A stretch of DNA of 20,091 bases from JAJTHC01 sp044358835 (GTDB lineage Bacteria > Cyanobacteriota > Vampirovibrionia > Vampirovibrionales > JAJTHC01), in contig JBIKNF010000024.1 of the NCBI GenBank assembly GCA_044358835.1, positions 1 to 20,091 of the forward strand, in the 5' to 3' direction. The position numbers and the translations under genes are program-made. Shown here in pieces: positions 13,176 through 20,091 of this stretch. The notes beneath the pieces are model-generated. The model made no database searches. It was given only the letters and a program-made list of their open reading frames with translations, and was not told the DNA's origin. Numbering within the stretch: the stretch's first letter is position 1; each line of letters begins with the position of its first letter.

Positions 13176-16100
13176 AGCCTGTTGTACCAAGCCCTAGAGC
13201 CACCCCTTCAATACTGGCAATCACGGCGCGTTGGTAGGCTTCAGAAACCACGGTAGGGGTTGAGGCGTCACACGCCCTAAATCGCTTCAACAGTTCCACT
13301 TGCAACACGGTTAAGGGCACAATGTACGGCTGTTTAAGTCGGTAGCCAATGTTATAAATCGTCGCCTCTTCGGCTTCTACGTGAACATCCAACTGACGCA
13401 AAAAGTCCACCGTCAAGGTATGTTCCTGCTTGATTTTTTCAAAAATTTCACGAGCATAAGGCTTAAACGCGAAAGGGCTTAACGATTCCACATAATGTTC
13501 GGCCAAGCGAATATCGGCTTGTTTTAACGCAAACGCTGAATTGCTTAACAGCACCCCGAAAAAAGGCCATTCTTGCTTCATGCGTTTTAATGCCGCAAGC
13601 GAATCGTCGCCCCCTAAATGCTGATTCACAAAGTGTTCTAGGGCCGTTCCCAAGCCATACCAACCGGGAAGCATATGACGAGACTGAAACCAGCGAAACA
13701 CCCAAGGAATAGCCCGTAAATCTTTGAGGCTTTTCATTTCTCGGCGTTTGGCCGGCCGAGAACCGATCATCATTAAATCTACTTCGTAAGGCGTCACGGT
13801 TTGAAAATACTGCACCAAATTCGGATCTTCGTGCATGAGTGTGCGGTAATAGGCATTGGCTGTGTCTGAAAGGGCTTGCATGTAAGTCGTCCACGAAGGT
13901 TCGAGTTTGTCCACCCCTAGGGCGTGATGTTGTAGCGTGGCCCCCGCTGTTTTTTCAAAGTGAAACAGGGCGGTGTCTTCTAAATTATAGAGCCGAGAAA
14001 GTACTTCGCCTTGTTCGGTAATGTCCTGCCCGTAATGCGCAGACCCCGCGGGCAAGGCCGCAATAGCTTTGGCGGTGGGCGTGCCTCCGCGTCCTACGCT
14101 CCCCCCCCGCCCGTGAAAAAACCGCAACTTCACCCCATATTCTATGGCCACACTTAACAAGGCTTCTTGTGCTTTATACAGTTCCCAGTTAGAGGTCACA
14201 AATCCACCATCTTTATTGGAATCCGAATAGCCCAGCATAATAAGCTGTGACTGCCCACGCGCCATGAGCTGGGTTTGATACGCCTGACTTTCAAACAAGC
14301 TTCGCATAACACTTGGGGCATTTTGCAAGTCTTCAATCGTTTCAAACAACGGCACAATGTTCATTTTAGACACATAATCCCCCGCTTGGGTTTGGTAAAA
14401 TAACCCACAGGTTTTAAGCAGTAATTGAGCATGCAACAAATCTTGAGCGCTTTGCGTCATGGAAATAATGAAGTTTTCACTGGCGGAATCGCCAAGGGCT
14501 TGTTGGCCAAAACGTGCAGCTTGTAGAATATGCGTCAATCGCCATTGAAGCCATTCTGAAGAGGCTTTGCCTGAGCCTGCGGCTTCATGTTCTTCATCTG
14601 CAATCACTTCTAGGCCCAGTAAATACAACGGCACAATGCCTCTGTCTTCAAACAAATAACGTTCCAACGTTTCTTGATAGTCCTTGGCGCCAAAGGCCTG
14701 ATGCTGGGTGAGCTTTAAGGAATGAGCAATACGTTGGCTGGTTTCACGAATCGTTAGGGAATCTTCGCGCAAGTCTAAACTGGCGAAATAAAAGCCAAAG
14801 AGTTTTAGCTTAAATTGTAAGGCCTGTACCGCATTTGAAGCACTGCGACAAAACCCTCCTTCATTCAATACATCGGCAAGCAGTTGCAAGTCTTCTGCAA
14901 AACTATGGCTATTGAGGTACAACCAACTGGGTTTTTTGAGTTTGCCTCGACGTTCAAACAACGGCGTTTCAAGAGTGGCTTGAATCCGTTCACCCATAAG
15001 GTTCACCCACAAGCGAATGGGTTCACGTTCAATGTCGCCTTGGTAATGGTTGTATTTTTCCAGGGAAACGTCTTTTAGCGCGTCAAGCGTCTGAACCAGG
15101 CGTTCTCTTAATCGAGGCGACAAGGCCAAATTAAACGCCGAAATACTCAAACGGGGGGCCAATATCTTAAGATCCGCCAAGTAACGCTTTAACACCGCTT
15201 CATGCTGAAGGGAAAGCGCTTCTTTGTAAACCATGGGCGTAACATAAGGGTTGCCGTCCATGTCGCCGCCAACCCAACTACCGAGACGCAAAAGGGGATT
15301 TAAAATATGATTCAGCTTACAACCTGTGTTAGAAAAAGGCAGGGCATTTTCAGCAGGAGTATTCAGGCTACGTTCTAAAACGGTGTCTAACACCTGATGA
15401 AATTCAGGTAGGGTTTTATACAACGTACGTTCCAAGTAACCCACCACACTGCGCACTTCATCTTTTACGGTAGGGCGTTTCCATCGACTGTACTGCGTAA
15501 ACCACAACAATTCAACATCTTCTAGTAGGGCTTGAATCCCTTGATTAAAGGCCACTTCATCCTTAGATTCATGCAAGGCTTTTAAATGCAGATACAATTG
15601 CTGTTGGTGCCGTAAAATCGTTTTACGTAAAATTTTAGTGGGGTGTGCGGTGGCCACCAAACGAACGGTGCTATTTTGTAAGCGTTCAAAAAACCGTTGG
15701 CGTGAAAAATGTTCATGCCTAAACAATTGCTGAACTTGGCTTTCCAAACGTTCTGGGTAAGAATGGACCGAACGGGTATTGTGATAATTTTCAGCCGTGT
15801 TGGCGAGGGTTAAAAACAAGCGAAAAGCCGCACTGACTTTTCTTAACGTGGTGGCGACTTCTTCTTCCTTAGTCGCCAAGGAAGGCGCCTTGTTTTCAGC
15901 ATCGTGAATTAAGGCGTTTAAGGCATCTTGAACGGCCACAAGGTTTAAATCCGATTTACATTCAGTCACCGAAAGACGAATGGCTTCAATATGCCTAAAA
16001 AAGGATGCCCCTTCGTGTTCTAATAACGTATGCCCTAAAATACAGCCAAGCAAACGCACGTCGTTAACAAAAGAACTCGATGGTACTTCGGCTTCGTGGG

Positions 16101-16230
16101 TGGCTTGGAACTTTACGTCAACACGAGACGTTTCGGGCAACTGCTTCAACAAACTAATGAAGGCAAGTTTAATCGCCCGTTCGCTTGAAAAAGGTAAAGG
16201 TGAAGAAGAATCGGTAAGGTTGCTTAACAT
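13174..16230 (-). CDS. ppc: Phosphoenolpyruvate carboxylase
   Basis: PEP carboxylase makes oxaloacetate from PEP and bicarbonate, refilling the TCA cycle. At 1018 residues it is of the long bacterial/cyanobacterial type. The first catalytic motif is TAHPT at 194-198 with active-site His196. Other conserved blocks are GGDMDGNP (321-328), LDLRED (485-490), GYSDSNKDGG (667-676), FHGRGGSVGRGG (705-716), MLPGWYGLGTALE and a C-terminal GTTG. Two substitutions stand out. TAHPT is followed by Lys199 where Glu is usual. The GRGG loop continues with TPT rather than the usual GPT, and GGDMDGNP has Met where Arg is common. The catalytic His and glycine-rich loop are otherwise intact, so it is probably active. 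The ATG at 16230 has only a distant AGGT, a weak site. It is monocistronic and convergent with the small plus-strand gene. Confidence 0.96.
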   Translation of the reverse strand: MLSNLTDSSSPLPFSSERAIKLAFISLLKQLPETSRVDVKFQATHEAEVPSSSFVNDVRLLGCILGHTLLEHEGASFFRHIEAIRLSVTECKSDLNLVAVQDALNALIHDAENKAPSLATKEEEVATTLRKVSAAFRLFLTLANTAENYHNTRSVHSYPERLESQVQQLFRHEHFSRQRFFERLQNSTVRLVATAHPTKILRKTILRHQQQLYLHLKALHESKDEVAFNQGIQALLEDVELLWFTQYSRWKRPTVKDEVRSVVGYLERTLYKTLPEFHQVLDTVLERSLNTPAENALPFSNTGCKLNHILNPLLRLGSWVGGDMDGNPYVTPMVYKEALSLQHEAVLKRYLADLKILAPRLSISAFNLALSPRLRERLVQTLDALKDVSLEKYNHYQGDIEREPIRLWVNLMGERIQATLETPLFERRGKLKKPSWLYLNSHSFAEDLQLLADVLNEGGFCRSASNAVQALQFKLKLFGFYFASLDLREDSLTIRETSQRIAHSLKLTQHQAFGAKDYQETLERYLFEDRGIVPLYLLGLEVIADEEHEAAGSGKASSEWLQWRLTHILQAARFGQQALGDSASENFIISMTQSAQDLLHAQLLLKTCGLFYQTQAGDYVSKMNIVPLFETIEDLQNAPSVMRSLFESQAYQTQLMARGQSQLIMLGYSDSNKDGGFVTSNWELYKAQEALLSVAIEYGVKLRFFHGRGGSVGRGGTPTAKAIAALPAGSAHYGQDITEQGEVLSRLYNLEDTALFHFEKTAGATLQHHALGVDKLEPSWTTYMQALSDTANAYYRTLMHEDPNLVQYFQTVTPYEVDLMMIGSRPAKRREMKSLKDLRAIPWVFRWFQSRHMLPGWYGLGTALEHFVNQHLGGDDSLAALKRMKQEWPFFGVLLSNSAFALKQADIRLAEHYVESLSPFAFKPYAREIFEKIKQEHTLTVDFLRQLDVHVEAEEATIYNIGYRLKQPYIVPLTVLQVELLKRFRACDASTPTVVSEAYQRAVIASIEGVALGLGTTG

Positions 16231-16282
16231 AATGATAGATCTGACCTGTATATTCCGTACTTAAAGGTAAGGGCTTCACGCA

Positions 16283-16334
16283 ATTATAGCAGGTGCTTCG
16301 CCTTTTGGGGTATTTAACTTAGGGGAGCTCCCCT
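16283..16334 (-). promoter_or_regulatory. ppc promoter with upstream palindrome
   Basis: The minus strand carries GCTATAAT (16290-16283) with a consensus -10 and no recognisable -35. A perfect 14-bp palindrome, AGGGGAGCTCCCCT (16321-16334), is centred about 50 bp upstream of the expected start (near 16276). This is a position typical of activator sites. No T-run flanks it, so it is not a terminator. Leader length would be about 45 nt. Confidence 0.5.
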
Positions 16335-16423
16335 GAAAAATGTAACAATTTCAAAGCGTACTTAAGAATAGGGCTGAGTTGCCGAAGTAAGTAGTAAAAC
16401 ACTGTAGCGAATGAGGTGTGCTT

Positions 16424-17044
16424 GTGAAACGACTACAATTTTTAACAGCCCCACTGAAAGTCTTGTTTACATCCCAAAAAAAAGACGCGAGTGTACTCGT
16501 TTTAACCATTGCCCTGATGTTACTCTTTTCAGGGCAAATTTTGATGGTGGGGATGGTCACCACCAAATCATTAACAGAATCAGGGGCGTTAAGTGCCTTT
16601 AGTATGGCCGCCCGTGAAGAAGCCTTTGGGGCCATGGCTGATTTTGAAACTAGGGAACTGTACCCAGCTTATATGAGAATGGTCAATATTGCCAGAGCCG
16701 ACATCGCCACAGTCACCCCTGTTTCAGGTATAGACCTATTGGACAACTACGGCCGAGATGCCGCCGTTCGAAGAGATGCCGTCAATAACCTTGCCCAGGT
16801 AAATTGGTCAACGTACCGTCAAAGCTTGTGGGATCCGATTAATAACGTCTTCATCAATGGACAGTTCACCACCAATGTGTGGTTTTTCTCTCAACGTTTG
16901 GCGGGGCCTGACAACGTGTTGAACAATGCCGATGATGTCTATGAATGGCCTTTTACGATTGTGGCGCGTGTGCAAGGCAATGGGGTAGACCAAGTGCTCC
17001 GTCGTCAAACGACGATGATTCCTGAAGGATTTCTAGATTTTTAG
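16424..17044 (+). CDS. Single-span membrane protein, possibly PilX-like
   Basis: The start chosen is the GTG at 16424, with GAGG 7 nt upstream; a GTG two codons earlier would overlap that site. The 206-residue product has a basic N-terminus, then one hydrophobic segment (about residues 22-42, ASVLVLTIALMLLFSGQILM) leading into a helical stretch with GALSAFSMAAREEAF. This arrangement, including the small residue before the hydrophobic run and the later alanine-rich helix, resembles PilX/minor-pilin-type N-termini of type IV pilus systems. I see no prepilin peptidase site with Gly-Phe/Met-Glu, so the match is loose. The rest (about 70-206) is periplasmic by topology and rich in Asn, Asp and aromatic residues. 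It precedes kdsD by about 60 bp and may share its transcript. Confidence 0.6.
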   Translation: MKRLQFLTAPLKVLFTSQKKDASVLVLTIALMLLFSGQILMVGMVTTKSLTESGALSAFSMAAREEAFGAMADFETRELYPAYMRMVNIARADIATVTPVSGIDLLDNYGRDAAVRRDAVNNLAQVNWSTYRQSLWDPINNVFINGQFTTNVWFFSQRLAGPDNVLNNADDVYEWPFTIVARVQGNGVDQVLRRQTTMIPEGFLDF

Positions 17045-17107
17045 CAAAGTCGTTCAACACGGGGTAAAAGACTTCCTTTTTTAGGCGGAGTGCTTTACAA
17101 TAAGGAA

Positions 17108-18121
17108 ATGACGACAAATGCTTTACCCCTTCACTCAATTCCCCATAACCCCAAGATTCTTCAAAGTGCCTTACGCGTTTTAGACGTTGAAGGCCTTGCC
17201 GTTCAAGCCATGAAGGCGTCGATTGATGAGGGATTTTTTACCGCCGTGGCGTTAATTGAAGCGCGTCAAGCCCAAGGGGGCCGGGTGATGATAACCGGCA
17301 TGGGAAAATCAGGGCATATTGGTCGTAAAATTGCCGCAACGCTGAGTTCCACAGGTACCCCCGCCTATTTTATGCACCCTGCCGAAGGGCGTCACGGAGA
17401 TCTTGGTATGGTCACGTCTAAAGATGTTGTGATCGCCATTTCTAATAGTGGGGAAACCGAAGAACTCTTGGGTGTATTGCCCAGCCTGAATACCCTTGAA
17501 ATCCCGATTATCGCCATGACGGCAAAGCCACAATCCACGCTTGCCAAGCAAGCGGTTGCGGTTTTAAATGTGGCGGTGCCTGAAGAAGCCTGCCCGCTAG
17601 GCTTAGCCCCCACCGCTTCAACAACGGCGACCCTCGCCTTGGGGGATGCCTTGGCCGTGGTGCTTCAAGAAAATAAAGGGTTTGGGTCCAGTGATTTTGC
17701 CTTGTTTCACCCCGCTGGCATGCTGGGTAAACGGCTCTTGCTGAAGGTGGAAGATCTCATGCACACGGGCGACGCCTTGCCTTATGTTCGCCCCGAAGAG
17801 TTACTGCTTCATGCGTTAATTGAAATGAGTCAGAAAAAAATGGGCATGACCCTTGTACAAAGCCAGACGGGCGATTTGTGTGGCGTTTTAACCGACGGCG
17901 ATGTGCGTCGGGCCTTAATGAAGCATGGCCCCGCCATTGGGGAAGTGCTTGTTCAAAGTGTGATGAGTCCTACGCCTCAGCGAATTTTAGGGCAAGCCCT
18001 TGCGGTAGATGCGTTGCGTCACATGGAAGAGCGTAAAATTACGGCGATTGTCGTGGAAGACGCCGCCGCAGGGATTGTGGGCGTGTTGCATTTGCATGAT
18101 TTACTGGCACAAGGGTTGTAA
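17108..18121 (+). CDS. kdsD: D-arabinose-5-phosphate isomerase
   Basis: KdsD converts ribulose 5-phosphate to arabinose 5-phosphate, the first step of Kdo synthesis for lipopolysaccharide. From ATG 17108 the product is 337 residues. The SIS domain (about 40-180) has GMGKSGHIG with catalytic Lys67, HGDLGMVT, AISNSGETEE, and EEACPLGLAPTASTTATLALGDALAV. FALFHPAGMLGKRLL supplies His201. Two CBS domains follow (about 215-335), with MGMTLVQ, GVLTDGDVRRALM and ITAIVVED. The start is unclear: a GTG at 17090 adds six residues. Neither codon has a well-spaced ribosome site, and a TACAAT (17095-17100) just before the ATG could make it leaderless. Paralogue GutQ has the same fold, but no sorbitol genes are near. 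Confidence 0.93.
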   Translation: MTTNALPLHSIPHNPKILQSALRVLDVEGLAVQAMKASIDEGFFTAVALIEARQAQGGRVMITGMGKSGHIGRKIAATLSSTGTPAYFMHPAEGRHGDLGMVTSKDVVIAISNSGETEELLGVLPSLNTLEIPIIAMTAKPQSTLAKQAVAVLNVAVPEEACPLGLAPTASTTATLALGDALAVVLQENKGFGSSDFALFHPAGMLGKRLLLKVEDLMHTGDALPYVRPEELLLHALIEMSQKKMGMTLVQSQTGDLCGVLTDGDVRRALMKHGPAIGEVLVQSVMSPTPQRILGQALAVDALRHMEERKITAIVVEDAAAGIVGVLHLHDLLAQGL

Positions 18122-18186
18122 AAAAACGCGAGCTACCTATCGAGTTTTAAATGGTATGACTAGGCCTTTTGCTTTAATTTCAATCG

Positions 18187-18214
18187 TTGACGTCCCTTAT
18201 TTTTACGCTATACT
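18187..18214 (+). promoter_or_regulatory. Promoter of tandem gene copy A
   Basis: TTGACG (18187-18192) and TATACT (18209-18214, preceded by GC) are spaced 16 bp. The start would be about 40 nt before the ATG. The same promoter is repeated at 19542-19569, with two spacer/-10 changes. Confidence 0.75.
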
Positions 18215-18261
18215 AAAAGCTTAATCTCTCAAACGTAGTCTCCCTTAATAAAGGCTTTTCA

Positions 18262-19461
18262 ATGACTGACAAACTGGTTAAATGGCTCGCCCCTACAGCC
18301 AAAAGTTCGTACAAACGTTTTTTGTCTCAAGAGTTTTGGGGCAGTGGGGTGCCTCACGTTTTGTTAGGCATGAACCTCAATGAACGCATCGATCAATTCT
18401 ACCAACAAGCGGCTCAAGAAATCGGTTCTTACATCGCGACGTTTCAATTTAGCAAGGGCGTTGAAAAAATCTATGACGCCCACCTAAAAACGATTCAACA
18501 CAACCTCGAAGAACACCAAAAAGCCTTGGCATGGAAAGGCTTAGGGGTAGCCCTTGCTGCATTGCCTGTGCTGGCTGCCACAGATTATTCCGCTATGTAT
18601 TTGCGGAACTACCTCACCAGTAAAACCTTTAAAACCCACGATTTTGTCGATTTGGTTGGCCTTGGCACACAGGACAAACAAGGCCACCCCAACAATAAGA
18701 CTTCTGAAACGCCTCAGCATCAACGGGATCGTTATGCCTTTGAACGGCAACAGCTTACCAACATTGGAAAAGCCGTTGGACTAAGCCTTATTTTAGCAGG
18801 CGCGGGTTCGGGTTGGGCGTATCATCAAATGAAAAAAGGAGCCGATCTACCTGCTTTCTTAACCCATTCATTTCAAGTGCCCTTCAGCGAATCGCTGGCC
18901 AAGGTGCATCATCACTTGAAACAAGGGCGTTCGGCTCCCTTGGCTATTTTGTTCCCTGACAAAGCAGAAAAGACGTCTTTACAAAGCCTTCTGAGCTTTA
19001 AAAACCAAGAAACAGGCGCGATCACTGGGAAAATGGATGACATCAGTGACCTTCAAGTCTTTTCAAGCTTTGGGGCGTTTGGCTATAGTGGACTGATTCT
19101 TTCCGCAAGAGATTCCGTCGAACGTTTTGAAGGGATTGTAAAGTTTGCATGGTATGGGTTTGCCAACATGGTGATTCCCAACATCGTGCAGAAGTCAATC
19201 GAACCTACACTGGACAAAAAATTTGGCAAACATTCAGACAAAAAAACGGTCTACAGCTTTTTAGCGACTGTTGCGACAGGGGCCTTTTTATATGCCATGC
19301 CGCCGACCTTGGGGTGCTTGTTTACACGCAAGAAACGGGCTGAAGACTACAAAGCACAAGAACTTAAGCAGACACAGGCACTGAAGAAGCCCTCGCCCCC
19401 CTTAAGCCAGCCATATAGGGGTTCTTCTTTTTCTCCTCACCCTCTAGCACGCGGGACTTAA
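18262..19461 (+). CDS. Unknown membrane protein, tandem copy A
   Basis: This 399-residue protein belongs to no family I recognise. The ATG has AAGG 7 nt upstream. Hydrophobic segments lie at about 92-108, 171-188 and 329-354, with a weaker one at about 294-310, so it is probably an inner-membrane protein with two to four spans. Two basic, Lys-rich stretches follow the second and last spans (QMKKG, TRKKRAEDYK). The C-terminal 40 residues are Pro/Ser/Lys-rich and likely disordered. The N-terminal 80 residues are soluble and helical. No signal peptide, cysteine motif or catalytic motif was seen. It is duplicated directly downstream together with its promoter; the copies may be dosage or variant forms of one protein. 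Confidence 0.75.
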   Translation: MTDKLVKWLAPTAKSSYKRFLSQEFWGSGVPHVLLGMNLNERIDQFYQQAAQEIGSYIATFQFSKGVEKIYDAHLKTIQHNLEEHQKALAWKGLGVALAALPVLAATDYSAMYLRNYLTSKTFKTHDFVDLVGLGTQDKQGHPNNKTSETPQHQRDRYAFERQQLTNIGKAVGLSLILAGAGSGWAYHQMKKGADLPAFLTHSFQVPFSESLAKVHHHLKQGRSAPLAILFPDKAEKTSLQSLLSFKNQETGAITGKMDDISDLQVFSSFGAFGYSGLILSARDSVERFEGIVKFAWYGFANMVIPNIVQKSIEPTLDKKFGKHSDKKTVYSFLATVATGAFLYAMPPTLGCLFTRKKRAEDYKAQELKQTQALKKPSPPLSQPYRGSSFSPHPLARGT

Positions 19462-19541
19462 ACACCTGCTTTAAAAGCTATTTTCAAACACCAGTTCATG
19501 GTAATCTAACTTTCCATACCCTTTTGCTTCAATTTCAATCG

Positions 19542-19569
19542 TTGACGTCCCTTATTTTTTCGCTATAGT
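19542..19569 (+). promoter_or_regulatory. Promoter of tandem gene copy B
   Basis: TTGACG (19542-19547) and TATAGT (19564-19569, preceded by GC) are spaced 16 bp. The -10 differs from copy A by one base (TATAGT against TATACT), so the two copies may differ somewhat in strength. Confidence 0.7.
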
Positions 19570-19616
19570 AAAAGCTTAATCTCTCAAACGTAGTCTCCCT
19601 TAATAAAGGCTTTTCA

Positions 19617-20091
19617 ATGACTGACAAACTGGTTAAATGGTTAGCTCCCATTGCAAAAATTTCTGCTCAACGCTTCTTATGGCAAGAGTTTTGGGGCAGT
19701 GGGGTGCCTCACGTTTTGTTAGGCATGAACCTAAATGAACGCATCGATCAATTCTACCAACAAGCGGCTCAAGAAATCGGTTCTTACATCGCGACGTTTC
19801 AATTTAGCAAAGGCGTTGAAAAAATCTATGACGCCCACCTAAAAACGATTCAGTACAACCCCGAAGAACATCAAAAAGCCCTCGCCTGGAAAGGCTTAGG
19901 AGTGGCCCTTGCCGCTTTGCCTGTGTTAGCTGCTACCGACTATTCCGCTATGTATTTGCGGAATTACCTCACCAGTAAAACCTTTAAAACCCACGATTTT
20001 GTCGATTTGGTTGGCCTTGGCACACAGGACAAACAAGGCCACCCCAACAATAAGACTTCTGAAACGCCTCAGCATCAACGGGATCGTTATG
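19617..20091 (+). CDS. Unknown membrane protein, tandem copy B (truncated by window end)
   Basis: The first 158 codons are present and open, running off the right edge, so this is partial by sampling rather than broken. It differs from copy A at seven residues: five clustered at positions 12-22 (for example T12I, K18Q, S22W) and two at 80 and 82 (H80Y, L82P). The first hydrophobic segment is unchanged in protein sequence although its codons differ. The ribosome site (AAGG, 7 nt) is identical to copy A. Function unknown, presumably the same as copy A. Confidence 0.8.
   Translation, partial: MTDKLVKWLAPIAKISAQRFLWQEFWGSGVPHVLLGMNLNERIDQFYQQAAQEIGSYIATFQFSKGVEKIYDAHLKTIQYNPEEHQKALAWKGLGVALAALPVLAATDYSAMYLRNYLTSKTFKTHDFVDLVGLGTQDKQGHPNNKTSETPQHQRDRY

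Larger units (their letters stand above)
18165..20091. repeat. 1355-bp direct tandem duplication (promoter plus gene)
   Basis: Sequence from 18165 recurs at 19520 with a constant 1355-bp offset and no indels up to the window end, covering promoter, leader, ribosome site and the first 158 codons. Identity is uneven. 18165-18285 has 3 mismatches; 18286-18327 has 18 in 42 bases; 18328-18495 has 2. 18496-18585 has 16, mostly at third codon positions; 18586-18736 has 1. Confidence 0.97.

Noticed and set aside
13463..13894. 143-codon ORF within ppc on the same strand in another frame
   Set aside because: Out-of-frame shadow of the C-terminal ppc coding region, with no motif or ribosome site.
9433..18157. 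Shared 12-mer TTTAAATGGTAT after lpdA (9433) and after kdsD (18146)
   Set aside because: Only two copies, AT-rich, and the flanks do not form the same structure; chance similarity cannot be excluded.

Overview
The window reads as a compact chromosomal segment of a Gram-negative, probably flagellated bacterium. Evidence for this is kdsD (Kdo/LPS synthesis), a FlbD-type flagellar protein, FabI, and core genes for initiation factor IF-1 and ribosomal protein L36. A long cyanobacterial-style PEP carboxylase and a MinC with a long linker would fit a non-photosynthetic relative of cyanobacteria (Vampirovibrionia/Melainabacteria). That placement is inference from protein style, not from a marker gene. 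No tRNA, rRNA, CRISPR array, transposase or phage gene was recognised.

Layout, left to right. Positions 1-307 hold a C11 tract and only weak AT-rich ORFs. On the minus strand follow uvrB, a Fic-family AMP transferase gene with an unusual double-operator promoter, minC, and a small hypothetical gene. Divergent from these on the plus strand are fabI (ending in a strong terminator), a small AT-rich secreted protein, a HEAT-repeat protein, a block of 21-bp tandem repeats, and a dihydrolipoamide dehydrogenase gene. The minus strand from 12.5 kb down to 9.5 kb carries a secreted glycine-zipper protein, infA, rpmJ (37 codons), flbD and a DEDDh exonuclease. A small plus-strand gene with its own promoter and terminator sits at 12.7-13.2 kb, facing the large minus-strand ppc. 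To the right are a single-span membrane protein resembling pilus-assembly PilX proteins, kdsD, and two tandem copies of an unknown membrane protein, the second cut by the window end.

Functionally this is mostly housekeeping: DNA repair (UvrB, exonuclease), fatty-acid synthesis (FabI), central carbon metabolism (E3 subunit, PEP carboxylase), envelope (KdsD), division (MinC) and translation (IF-1, L36). The least explained parts are the concentric palindromes over the fic promoter, the 21-bp repeat array before lpdA, the orphan hairpin between rpmJ and flbD, and the 1355-bp tandem duplication at the right end, whose mosaic identity suggests gene conversion. Many promoters share a -10 box of the form GCTATAMT (M = A or C), often without a clear -35 box.
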